Assembly: GCA_000437855.1 (NCBI GenBank)
Contig: FR902199.1
Span: forward strand, 21,170-28,171
Source of the DNA: Clostridium sp. CAG:567
GTDB taxonomy: Bacteria > Bacillota > Clostridia > TANB77 > CAG-508
Direction: 5' to 3'
DNA: 7,002 bases
Shown: piece after piece, positions 1-5,986 of the stretch
How the letters are laid out: every line of letters begins with the position of its first letter
Numbering within the stretch: position 1 is the first letter of the stretch
Notes under the pieces: generated by a model
Seen by the model: the letters and a program-made list of their open reading frames with translations, nothing else
Told to the model about the DNA's origin: nothing
Databases searched by the model: none
Made by a program: the position numbers and the translations under genes

Positions 1-2
1 TT

Positions 3-160
3 TAACAATATTAAAAACGCTTGTCCTTGGTGTCGAGCTTCCTTCCTTTGGATGTCACAAAAACAAATAAATTTGTTTTTGGACACTATCGGACGGAACT
101 CTCCAACTGTTACGCTTCGCTCCACCTTACGCGGACTGGCGCTTTCTTTTAATATTGTTA
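3..160. mobile_element. MITE-like non-autonomous element with inverted termini
   Basis: A perfect 14-bp inverted repeat, TAACAATATTAAAA at 3-16 and its complement at 147-160, bounds about 130 bp whose composition differs sharply from the surroundings. The arms at 18-58 and 81-146 are each above 50% GC by count, while the flanking DNA is strongly AT-rich. Pairing continues inward imperfectly: CGC 18-20 with GCG 139-141, GTCC 23-26 with GGAC 133-136, GGTG 29-32 with CACC 123-126, and GAGC 35-38 with GCTC 119-122. The centre is a 10-bp perfect stem (59-68 with 71-80). No open reading frame or transposase is present. The termini begin and end in TA, which would fit insertion at a TA dinucleotide as in IS630/Tc1-type MITEs. 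However, only two bases of left flank are visible, so no target duplication can be confirmed. It could instead be a structured intergenic repeat or RNA element. Confidence 0.55.
59..80. repeat. Central palindrome of the upstream element
   Basis: AAAAACAAAT at 59-68 is the exact reverse complement of ATTTGTTTTT at 71-80, with only two bases between. It lies at the apex of the longer imperfect inverted structure spanning 3-160. The right arm ends in five T residues, so transcription from the left could in principle stop here. The stem is nearly all A:T, so a role as an efficient terminator is doubtful. Confidence 0.5.
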
Positions 161-220
161 CATTTGAATAACAGTAACTTTTTAATATTGCTAATTTAAA
201 AGGAAAATAAAAAGATAAGA

Positions 221-226
221 GGAGAG
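221..226 (+). promoter_or_regulatory. Ribosome binding site of ruvB
   Basis: GGAGAG lies just upstream of the ATG at 231 with good Shine-Dalgarno spacing and supports that start. The stretch between the repeat element (ending at 160) and this site is AT-rich. TTGAAT at 164-169 resembles a -35 box, but no -10 box at suitable spacing is convincing, so the promoter of ruvB is left unassigned. Confidence 0.75.
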
Positions 227-230
227 CAAG

Positions 231-1238
231 ATGGAAGAGGAAAGACTAATAAGTCCGGAATTAGAAGATATACAAGAAGAAAGAGTGGAAAATTCTTTAA
301 GACCAAAGACCTTAGATGAATATATTGGTCAAGATAAAGTAAAAAATAATATGAAGATATATATAGAGGCTGCCAAAAAAAGAGGTGAGCCTCTTGATCA
401 CGTTTTATTATATGGTCCTCCAGGATTAGGAAAAACAACACTTGCTAACATAATATCAAATGAAATGAACTCAAACATAAAAATAACTTCAGGTCCAGCA
501 ATAGAAAAACCAGGAGATTTGGCAGCTTTATTAACAAATCTTTCAGAATTTGATGTTTTATTTATAGACGAGATTCATAGACTAAACAAAAGTGTTGAAG
601 AAATACTATATCCAGCGTTAGAAGACTACACATTAGATATTATGATAGGAAAGGGTCCAAGTGCAAGGTCAATTAGACTTGACTTGCCAAAATTTACATT
701 AATAGGTGCAACAACTAGAGCAGGAGCATTAGCAACACCTTTAAGAGATAGATTTGGAATTATACATCACTTAGAACTATATGAGACAAAAGACTTAACA
801 ACAATAGTAAAAAGATCAGCAAGTATATTAGACTTACAAATAGATGAAGAAGCAGCAATAGAAATTGCAAGAAGATCTAGAGGAACACCAAGAATTGCAA
901 ATAGATTATTAAGAAGAGTAAGAGACTATGCTGTAGTATTAGGTGATGGAAATATAACATTAAAAATAGCAAAAACAGCATTAGGAAAATTAGAAATAGA
1001 TGAAGTAGGATTAGATGATATAGACAGAAAAATATTAGAAACAATGATTATAAAATATAATGGAAGACCGATAGGAATTGACACAATTGCAACAACAATT
1101 GGAGAAGAGCCAGAAACAGTAGAAGATGTATATGAACCATATTTAATTCAAATAGGATTTATAGCAAGAACAGCAAGAGGCAGAATACCAATGCCAATAG
1201 CATATAAACATATAGGCGTATCTTATGAAGAAAAATAA
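231..1238 (+). CDS. ruvB: Holliday junction branch migration ATPase RuvB
   Basis: RuvB is the AAA+ motor that, with RuvA, drives branch migration of Holliday junctions in recombinational repair in the cytoplasm. The 335-residue product has the usual full length and domain order. It starts with the conserved N-terminal 'LRPKTLDEYIGQ' stretch (23-34), followed by Walker A GPPGLGKTT (62-70) and Walker B LFIDE (110-114). Sensor 1 is GATTRAG (159-165). The LRDRFG segment (171-176) carries the arginine finger, and sensor 2 is RGTPRIANRLL (217-227). A C-terminal winged-helix domain contains GRPIGIDTIA (278-287) and RTARGRIPMP (313-322). The start is fixed by GGAG at 221-224, six bases ahead of the ATG. 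ruvA, the usual upstream partner, is not visible; the gene is preceded instead by the GC-rich repeat element at 3-160. The next gene follows after 21 bp, so the two are probably cotranscribed. Confidence 0.97.
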   Translation: MEEERLISPELEDIQEERVENSLRPKTLDEYIGQDKVKNNMKIYIEAAKKRGEPLDHVLLYGPPGLGKTTLANIISNEMNSNIKITSGPAIEKPGDLAALLTNLSEFDVLFIDEIHRLNKSVEEILYPALEDYTLDIMIGKGPSARSIRLDLPKFTLIGATTRAGALATPLRDRFGIIHHLELYETKDLTTIVKRSASILDLQIDEEAAIEIARRSRGTPRIANRLLRRVRDYAVVLGDGNITLKIAKTALGKLEIDEVGLDDIDRKILETMIIKYNGRPIGIDTIATTIGEEPETVEDVYEPYLIQIGFIARTARGRIPMPIAYKHIGVSYEEK

Positions 1239-1259
1239 ATTTAAAAGGGGATTTGTTTT

Positions 1260-2210
1260 ATGAATGATAAAATAGCAGTATTAATACCATGCTATAATGA
1301 AGAAAAAACAATAGAAAAAGTAATAAAAGATTTTAAAAAAGAATTACCTGAAGCCAAAATATATGTATATAACAATAACTCAAGTGATAAAACTTATGAA
1401 ATTGCTAGTTCAATTGAGGGAGTAATTGTTAGAAATGAATATAACCAAGGTAAAGGTAATGTAGTAAGAAGAATGTTTAGAGAAGTAGATGCGGATATAT
1501 ATGTGATGGTAGATGGAGATGACACGTATCCTGCAGAATATGTTCATAAACTAATCGAACCAATTAAAGAAAAAAGAGCAGATATGACAGTAGGAGATAG
1601 ACTATCAAATGGAACATATAAAAATGAAAATAAAAGAAAATTTCATCAATTTGGCAATAATTTAGTAAAAAATACTATTAATTTATTATTTAATAACAAC
1701 CTAAAAGATATAATGAGTGGATATAGAGCTTTTAGTAAGATGTTTGTAAAAAATGTACCAATATTAAGTTCAAAATTTGAAATAGAAACAGAAATCACAT
1801 TAGCAGCATTAGATAAAAAACTTAGAATAGAGGAAATACCTATAATATATAGAGATAGACCAGCAGGAAGTGTGTCTAAATTAAACACAATAAAAGATGG
1901 CTATAAAGTTACAAAAACAATATTAAAAATGTATAAAGACTATAAACCAAGACAATTTTTCTTTTTTATAGCATTTATACTACTTGTATGTGGCTTAATA
2001 TTTGGAATTCCTGTGTTAGTAGAATTTGCAAAAACACATTATATAACCAAATTGCCATCAGCAGTATTAGCAACGGGATTTGTTATGATTTCAGCAATAG
2101 CATTACAATGCGGATTGATTTTAGACACAATTGTAAAAGCAAACAAAGAAAAATATGAATTAAATTTAATCAGATATGAGGAAAGAGAAAATGCTAAAAA
2201 AAATAATTAA
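1260..2210 (+). CDS. Glycosyltransferase family 2, polyprenyl-phosphate sugar transferase type
   Basis: A GT2-family enzyme, expected to move a sugar from a nucleotide donor to a polyprenyl phosphate on the inner face of the membrane. The N-terminal GT-A fold opens with 'IAVLIPCYNEEKTIEKVI' (5-22). The metal-binding acidic motif VDGDDTYP is at 84-91, KDIMSGYRAFS at 149-159, and RDRPAGSVSKLN at 198-209, an order typical of DPM1-like and GtrB-like proteins. Two hydrophobic segments follow at about 233-255 and 266-289, with a short charged tail. These two C-terminal helices match the GtrB-type architecture rather than soluble dolichol-phosphate mannose synthase. AAAGGGG at 1244-1250 provides a ribosome binding site nine bases before the ATG. 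The 3' end overlaps the following membrane-protein gene by 20 bp, suggesting translational coupling and a shared pathway. Sugar specificity cannot be read from the sequence. Confidence 0.88.
   Translation: MNDKIAVLIPCYNEEKTIEKVIKDFKKELPEAKIYVYNNNSSDKTYEIASSIEGVIVRNEYNQGKGNVVRRMFREVDADIYVMVDGDDTYPAEYVHKLIEPIKEKRADMTVGDRLSNGTYKNENKRKFHQFGNNLVKNTINLLFNNNLKDIMSGYRAFSKMFVKNVPILSSKFEIETEITLAALDKKLRIEEIPIIYRDRPAGSVSKLNTIKDGYKVTKTILKMYKDYKPRQFFFFIAFILLVCGLIFGIPVLVEFAKTHYITKLPSAVLATGFVMISAIALQCGLILDTIVKANKEKYELNLIRYEERENAKKNN
2178..2184 (+). promoter_or_regulatory. Ribosome binding site selecting the 2191 start
   Basis: GAGGAAA lies inside the end of the glycosyltransferase gene and ends six bases before the ATG at 2191. 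The alternative upstream ATG at 2176 sits within this motif and has no Shine-Dalgarno sequence of its own, so 2191 is the better start for the membrane protein. Confidence 0.65.
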
Positions 2211-3537
2211 ATATATAAGTATTTATCTAGCAATTATAATTTTTTTTATTGTATCATTAGTAGCAGTATCAAGCTTTAAAAAAGAGTTTCTGACTGAAAA
2301 CGTAAAAAAATCTGCAGAAGTATTACTAAGTGAAGGAAATAGAAAAGTTATTTATATACCATACAAAGATATGGATATGCAATTTGACAATTATACAGAT
2401 GCATTAATGATAAATACTGCATATTCAATAGATTCTCAAAAACCATTATATTCTGCTTTTGTGGCAAGAAAAAACTATATACCTAACATAACTACTGAAA
2501 TTTACGAAGATGTTCCAGGAGAATTAAAATCATCATCTAAATATAGTAGACATAATGAAGTAGGAGAATTAAATGACTTAGTAAATAATGAAAAAGCAGA
2601 AAGCTTTGAATATGCAAGATATTGGCATGGATACTTGATATTTTTAAGACCATTACTGATATTGTTTAATATAAATCAAATTAGAATTATGCTTACTATT
2701 ATATTAATAATTTTAGCATGCATATTAGCATATTTAATATATAAAAAAATAAATATTATTATTTCAATAATATTCTTAACAAGTTTATTAGGAGTAGAAT
2801 ATTTTTATTTAGGATTTTCTATGCAAGGAGTATTTATATTCTTAATAACAATGATTTCATCAACAATTTTGGTTGAAAGATATGAAAAAATAAAAGACTT
2901 TGGAATGCTATTTTTTATAACAGGAATGTTAACAAACTTTTTTGACTTTTTAACTGTGCCAATGATCACGTATGCAATTCCTTTAACATTATACTTCTTA
3001 TTAAAGCGAAGAGAAAACAACGAATTAAATGCTAAGAAAATTATTATTGATATTATAAAATATGGCACATTATGGGGAATTGGCTATGGTGCAACATGGT
3101 TTACAAAATGGGCATTAACAGACATATTATTTGGAAAAAATATAATATCAACAGCATTAATGCAAGTATCATATAGAAGCAATGGATATAAAACATATAA
3201 TGTACTAAAAGTAATAGGAAGAAATATGATTTATATAATCTCTCAACTATTAGTGAATGTTATAATCACAATTTTATTAGCAAAATTATATGAAATTATT
3301 AAAATGAAAAAAGTTGAAAAAATTAGTATAACAAATAAGGAAATATTTATAGCAATATTACCATATATATTAATTTCTATTATGCCATTTATATGGTATG
3401 CGTTATTACAAAACCATTCATATTATCATGCTTTTTTTACGTATAGAAATTTAATATTAACAAGTTTAGGTATTTGCTTATGTTTAGAAGAAACGTTAAC
3501 ACTACAATTCAAAACAAAGGGAGATATAGAAAAATGA
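2191..3537 (+). CDS. Polytopic membrane protein, possibly GT-C-like glycosyltransferase
   Basis: A 448-residue integral membrane protein that I do not recognise by name. A first membrane helix at about 6-27 follows a lysine-rich start. A large hydrophilic segment (about 30-145), presumably extracytoplasmic, contains QFDNYTDALM (64-73) and ends in ARYWHGY (142-148). Roughly nine further hydrophobic segments follow, including about 165-184, 187-206, 210-228, 236-256, 287-308, 343-369, 384-406 and 418-432. A conserved-looking NHSYYHAFFTYR (408-419) lies before the last helix. One helix, a large first outer loop with acidic residues and then many helices resembles GT-C enzymes that use lipid-linked sugars. 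The adjacent polyprenyl-phosphate glycosyltransferase fits that idea, but it is inference. It overlaps the gene before by 20 bp and the queH start by four (ATGA). A start at 2176 would add five residues but lacks a ribosome binding site. Confidence 0.75.
   Translation: MLKKIIKYISIYLAIIIFFIVSLVAVSSFKKEFLTENVKKSAEVLLSEGNRKVIYIPYKDMDMQFDNYTDALMINTAYSIDSQKPLYSAFVARKNYIPNITTEIYEDVPGELKSSSKYSRHNEVGELNDLVNNEKAESFEYARYWHGYLIFLRPLLILFNINQIRIMLTIILIILACILAYLIYKKINIIISIIFLTSLLGVEYFYLGFSMQGVFIFLITMISSTILVERYEKIKDFGMLFFITGMLTNFFDFLTVPMITYAIPLTLYFLLKRRENNELNAKKIIIDIIKYGTLWGIGYGATWFTKWALTDILFGKNIISTALMQVSYRSNGYKTYNVLKVIGRNMIYIISQLLVNVIITILLAKLYEIIKMKKVEKISITNKEIFIAILPYILISIMPFIWYALLQNHSYYHAFFTYRNLILTSLGICLCLEETLTLQFKTKGDIEK
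3516..3524 (+). promoter_or_regulatory. Ribosome binding site selecting the queH start
   Basis: AAAGGGAGA lies nine bases before the ATG at 3534. That ATG shares bases with the TGA stop of the preceding gene, a classic coupled start and stop. The open frame extends upstream to an ATG at 3474, but QueH proteins normally begin a few residues before their CC motif, which matches 3534. Confidence 0.7.
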
Positions 3538-4568
3538 AACTTTTAATGCACACTTGCTGTGCACCATGCAGTGTATATTGCATAGACAGTTTAAGAAGTG
3601 AGGAAATAGAACCAACAGTATATTGGTACAACCCTAATATACACCCATATATGGAATACAAAGCAAGAAGAGATTGTTTAAAAGAATACACACAAAGCAT
3701 AGGAGTACAAGCAATATTTGAAGAAGAATATGGATTAGATAAATTTTGCAAAAACGTAATTGGAAACTTAAAAACAAGATGTATAGATTATTGCTATAGA
3801 GTTAGATTGGAGCAAACAGCTAAATATGCAAAAGAACACGGATTTGACACTATTACAACAACTTTATTTGTAAGTCCATATCAAAAACATGAAGAACTAA
3901 GACAAATAGCAGAAGAAATTGCTAAAAAATATGAATTAAACTTTTTATATAGAGACTTTAGAGTAGGATTTAGAGAAGGACAAGCAAAAGCAAGAGAACT
4001 AGGCTTATATATGCAAAAATACTGTGGTTGTGTTTTTTCAGAGGAGATGAGATATTATAACCGCAATCCTATACAAACCAGTAATACCAATGGTTACGAG
4101 ATACCAAAAGAACCTAGAATGCAGGTTAAAAAAATAGAAAATAAAGAAGATTATATAGACTTACTTTTAGAGGCAGATCCTTCAAAAGACATGATACATA
4201 AGTATTTGAACGATTCTGATGTATATGCATTAAAAAAAGAAGATGAGCTAATTTCTATTGCAGTTATTTTGCACATTGATAGAAAAACATTAGAGTTAAA
4301 GAACATAGTTACAAAAGAAAATTACAGAAATAAAGGTTATGCAAAAACACTTTTAAAATCATTATGTGGTAATTATAAACAGAAATATGACAGAATGTTG
4401 GTAGGAACAACAGAGAATAATATTCCTTTCTATGTTAAGCAGGGATTTGATAAATATGAGAAAACAATTAAAAATTTCTTTATAGATAATTATAAAGAAA
4501 AAATAAAAGATGGAGAACTAACTTGTACTGATTTAATGTATTATTCAAAAGATTTAAAGAAAAAATAA
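3534..4568 (+). CDS. queH: Epoxyqueuosine reductase QueH fused to a GNAT acetyltransferase domain
   Basis: QueH (DUF208) reduces epoxyqueuosine to queuosine in the wobble position of tRNA, the last step of queuosine synthesis, using an iron-sulfur cluster. Residues 1-175 carry the family hallmarks: HTCCAPCS (6-13), WYNPNIHPYMEY (31-42), RCIDYCYRVRLEQTA (82-96), TTTLFVSPYQ (108-117), RDFRVGFREGQ (140-150) and YCGCVFSEE (163-171). Stand-alone QueH usually ends near that last motif. Here the frame continues through a short linker (about 173-195) into an acetyltransferase-like domain (196-344) with the GNAT acetyl-CoA motif ENYRNKGYAKTLLKSL (262-277) and a later FYVKQGFDKYE typical of GNAT proteins. 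The second cysteine pair is spaced C-x3-C, where I remember C-x2-C as common. The gene begins inside the previous stop codon and ends before a terminator, so it closes the operon. The GNAT substrate is unknown. Confidence 0.92.
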   Translation: MKLLMHTCCAPCSVYCIDSLRSEEIEPTVYWYNPNIHPYMEYKARRDCLKEYTQSIGVQAIFEEEYGLDKFCKNVIGNLKTRCIDYCYRVRLEQTAKYAKEHGFDTITTTLFVSPYQKHEELRQIAEEIAKKYELNFLYRDFRVGFREGQAKARELGLYMQKYCGCVFSEEMRYYNRNPIQTSNTNGYEIPKEPRMQVKKIENKEDYIDLLLEADPSKDMIHKYLNDSDVYALKKEDELISIAVILHIDRKTLELKNIVTKENYRNKGYAKTLLKSLCGNYKQKYDRMLVGTTENNIPFYVKQGFDKYEKTIKNFFIDNYKEKIKDGELTCTDLMYYSKDLKKK

Positions 4569-4607
4569 AATATTATAGTTATTGAAATAATATCTAACAT
4601 ATATAAG

Positions 4608-4639
4608 AAATCTAATAGAAATATTAGATTTTTTATTTT
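4608..4639 (+). terminator. Rho-independent terminator after queH
   Basis: AAATCTAATA at 4608-4617 pairs perfectly with TATTAGATTT at 4622-4631 around a GAAA tetraloop, and the run TTTTATTTT follows. It lies 40 bases past the queH stop and ends the ruvB to queH operon. Only about 30 bases separate it from the next ribosome binding site and start codon, so the downstream cassette either starts transcription upstream of or within this hairpin or depends on read-through. Confidence 0.85.
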
Positions 4640-4652
4640 GCCTTCAAAAAGG

Positions 4653-4658
4653 AAGGAG
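4653..4658 (+). promoter_or_regulatory. Strong ribosome binding site of the frameshifted first paralogue
   Basis: AAGGAG lies ten bases before an ATG at 4669 and is one of the best Shine-Dalgarno matches in the window. The frame it serves reads only Met-Lys-Lys-Met-Met-Leu before a TAG at 4687. This indicates that translation of the gene was meant to start here, even though the long reading frame is one base out of phase. CCTTC at 4641-4645 could pair with GAAGG at 4652-4656 and partly mask the site. Confidence 0.7.
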
Positions 4659-4668
4659 TAAAAAGAAA

Positions 4669-4739
4669 ATGAAAAAAATGATGTTGTAGAAAAAGAAGAC
4701 ATAACATTTTTAGGGCATACAACGAAAGAATGGGAAAAG
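4669..4739 (+). other. Frameshifted 5' end of the first paralogue
   Basis: From the ATG at 4669 the frame stops at 4687. The frame that continues into the gene from 4740 is open from 4662 but contains no ATG, GTG or TTG before 4740. Its translation, VVEKEDITFLGHTTKEWEKM, lines up with DNIEFGGYKAIEWEEM (41-56) of the anchored paralogue, so homology clearly extends upstream of 4740. A run of seven A at 4672-4678 separates the two frames. One extra A, or a -1 slip there, would give a protein starting MKKNDVVEKEDITFLG. Even so repaired, the product would lack the membrane helix of its paralogue. Explanations are a true inactivating frameshift, transcriptional slippage on the A tract, or a homopolymer sequencing error. 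Confidence 0.65.
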
Positions 4740-5396
4740 ATGATTGATAAATTTTATGGTACATATTTTGAACATGATGCAGAAAAAATACAATGCTATT
4801 ATAATGATGTAGGTATATTTATCGGGGATGTTTATATTGGGGATGAAATAGTAAATGAATATATATTTGATTCTAATACAGGCTTTGCAGTAGGATGGGA
4901 TCAATTAACTGTTGATTTTATAGATAATGAATATATAGAATTTAAGGCAAATTTAAAAGATGAATATGAAGGAAATTATCGTTTAGCAATAGGATATGTA
5001 TCAGATTTATTTTATCATGATTTTATAAACCAAAACTTTTATTCAGAATCTGATTTTGATAGTTTGGAAATTCATGATTTTAGGTATCCGGATAATAGAA
5101 AAGACGGATATGGCAATAGATTTGTTATAGTCCCTTTAACAAATATGGTAAATGTAACGGTTTACGATTGCTTTATAAATGAACAAGATAAAATTGAGAA
5201 AGATAATATATTAGTAAGTAATACAACAGAGCCATTTATTATTTTAGATGATTATATAGAATATATTCCAACTTTAATTGTGAGTTTTGAATATAAAGGA
5301 ACTGTTAAGGAATTTCCAATTACATTTAGTGGAGATGATGGACATTTAGTATTAGAAGGTGTCGAATATGATGTAGTAGATATTTCGATATATTAA
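4740..5396 (+). CDS. Unanchored paralogue of the 5987-6856 protein, unknown function, 5' frameshift
   Basis: A protein of unknown function with no recognised domain. The intact frame encodes 218 acidic residues with no signal peptide or membrane helix. It aligns end to end with residues about 56-289 of the protein at 5987-6856. Shared segments include CYYN, LAIGYV, NFY with a following SLE, FVI-P, CFINEQ, PFI-LDDY, FEY-G, FPI-FSG-DG and the end DISIY/DISVY. About half of the last 95 residues are identical by eye. The ATG at 4740 has only a weak GGG nearby and lies within conserved sequence, so the natural start is more likely the ATG at 4669 behind a strong ribosome binding site, put out of frame at an A7 tract. 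The coding frame after 4740 is otherwise undamaged, arguing for recent loss, slippage or a sequencing artefact rather than old decay. A 36-bp gap leads to the next gene. Confidence 0.7.
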   Translation: MIDKFYGTYFEHDAEKIQCYYNDVGIFIGDVYIGDEIVNEYIFDSNTGFAVGWDQLTVDFIDNEYIEFKANLKDEYEGNYRLAIGYVSDLFYHDFINQNFYSESDFDSLEIHDFRYPDNRKDGYGNRFVIVPLTNMVNVTVYDCFINEQDKIEKDNILVSNTTEPFIILDDYIEYIPTLIVSFEYKGTVKEFPITFSGDDGHLVLEGVEYDVVDISIY

Positions 5397-5417
5397 AATA
5401 GTATGTGAGTTATAATG

Positions 5418-5423
5418 AAAGGA
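5418..5423 (+). promoter_or_regulatory. Ribosome binding site selecting the 5433 start
   Basis: AAAGGA ends nine bases before the ATG at 5433. The upstream ATG at 5415 is preceded only by a poor GTGAG, and this motif lies downstream of it, so 5433 is preferred. Confidence 0.55.
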
Positions 5424-5432
5424 ATTAGGATT

Positions 5433-5921
5433 ATGGTAGATGAAGTAAAAACTTGTGTGGATGCAAAAATTAACTTTTTTGAAGAGTATTTTTCTGTTCC
5501 AGATGATTTAAAATCAGAAATGGACATGTTTATTAAGGATACACAATCGTTAGGTGAGCAATGTAGTAGTGCTTCAGAATTTGAACAGCAATTTTCTACA
5601 TCAGAATTGTTAAACCGATTTAATACACTAGTATCAAAATGTATACCAAAAGCAAAAAAAATGACAAAAGAAGAAAAGATACAATCAATGAAAATCACTA
5701 AAGATATTTTGTATGAAAACAGAGATAAACTTGCTAAAAATGCTTTGAAAGAAGCTTCTAACAGAATTATAAATGACAAAAGAGATGAAATGATTGAAAA
5801 AAATCGAAAAAGAATGATAGAAAATGGGACTTATGATGATTATACAATAACGAGAAATAATATAGAAATAATAAAAGATGCAGGTAGTTTTTTAGGAAAT
5901 TTATTTCGCAAAAAAAAATAA
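5433..5921 (+). CDS. Small charged helical protein of unknown function
   Basis: I do not recognise this 162-residue protein. It has no signal peptide and no clear membrane helix. The N-terminal half (about 1-65) is acidic and serine- and glutamine-rich, with cysteines at 8, 44 and 70. The middle (about 71-128) is a highly charged lysine- and glutamate-rich segment expected to be one or more long helices and perhaps a coiled coil. The end, IEIIKDAGSFLGNLFRKKK (144-162), could form an amphipathic helix with a basic tail that touches the membrane. It lies between two paralogous genes on the same strand, 36 bp after one and 65 bp before the other, which suggests a joint function. Starting at 5415 would add six residues. 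The antisense frame opposite it has no supporting signals. Confidence 0.72.
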   Translation: MVDEVKTCVDAKINFFEEYFSVPDDLKSEMDMFIKDTQSLGEQCSSASEFEQQFSTSELLNRFNTLVSKCIPKAKKMTKEEKIQSMKITKDILYENRDKLAKNALKEASNRIINDKRDEMIEKNRKRMIENGTYDDYTITRNNIEIIKDAGSFLGNLFRKKK

Positions 5922-5986
5922 AAAATAATTGCTACAATTTTTGATTCTATAAAAATAGATAAAAAATAAAGAAAATAGGGGTCAAA

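Noticed and set aside
18..146. GC-rich stretch considered as a tRNA or other classical RNA gene
   Set aside because: There is no cloverleaf, T-loop motif or CCA end, and the inverted termini explain it better as a repeat element.
1646..1888. Short minus-strand frame inside the glycosyltransferase gene
   Set aside because: It lies wholly within a confidently recognised GT2 gene and has no recognisable product.
4119..4568. Separate GNAT gene starting at the internal ATG at 4119
   Set aside because: No ribosome binding site precedes it and the QueH frame reads through without a stop, so a fusion is simpler.
5393..5779. 128-residue frame on the minus strand opposite the small helical gene
   Set aside because: It is antisense to a gene with a good ribosome binding site and plausible protein composition, has no start signals of its own, and looks like the mirror of a lysine-rich coding region.
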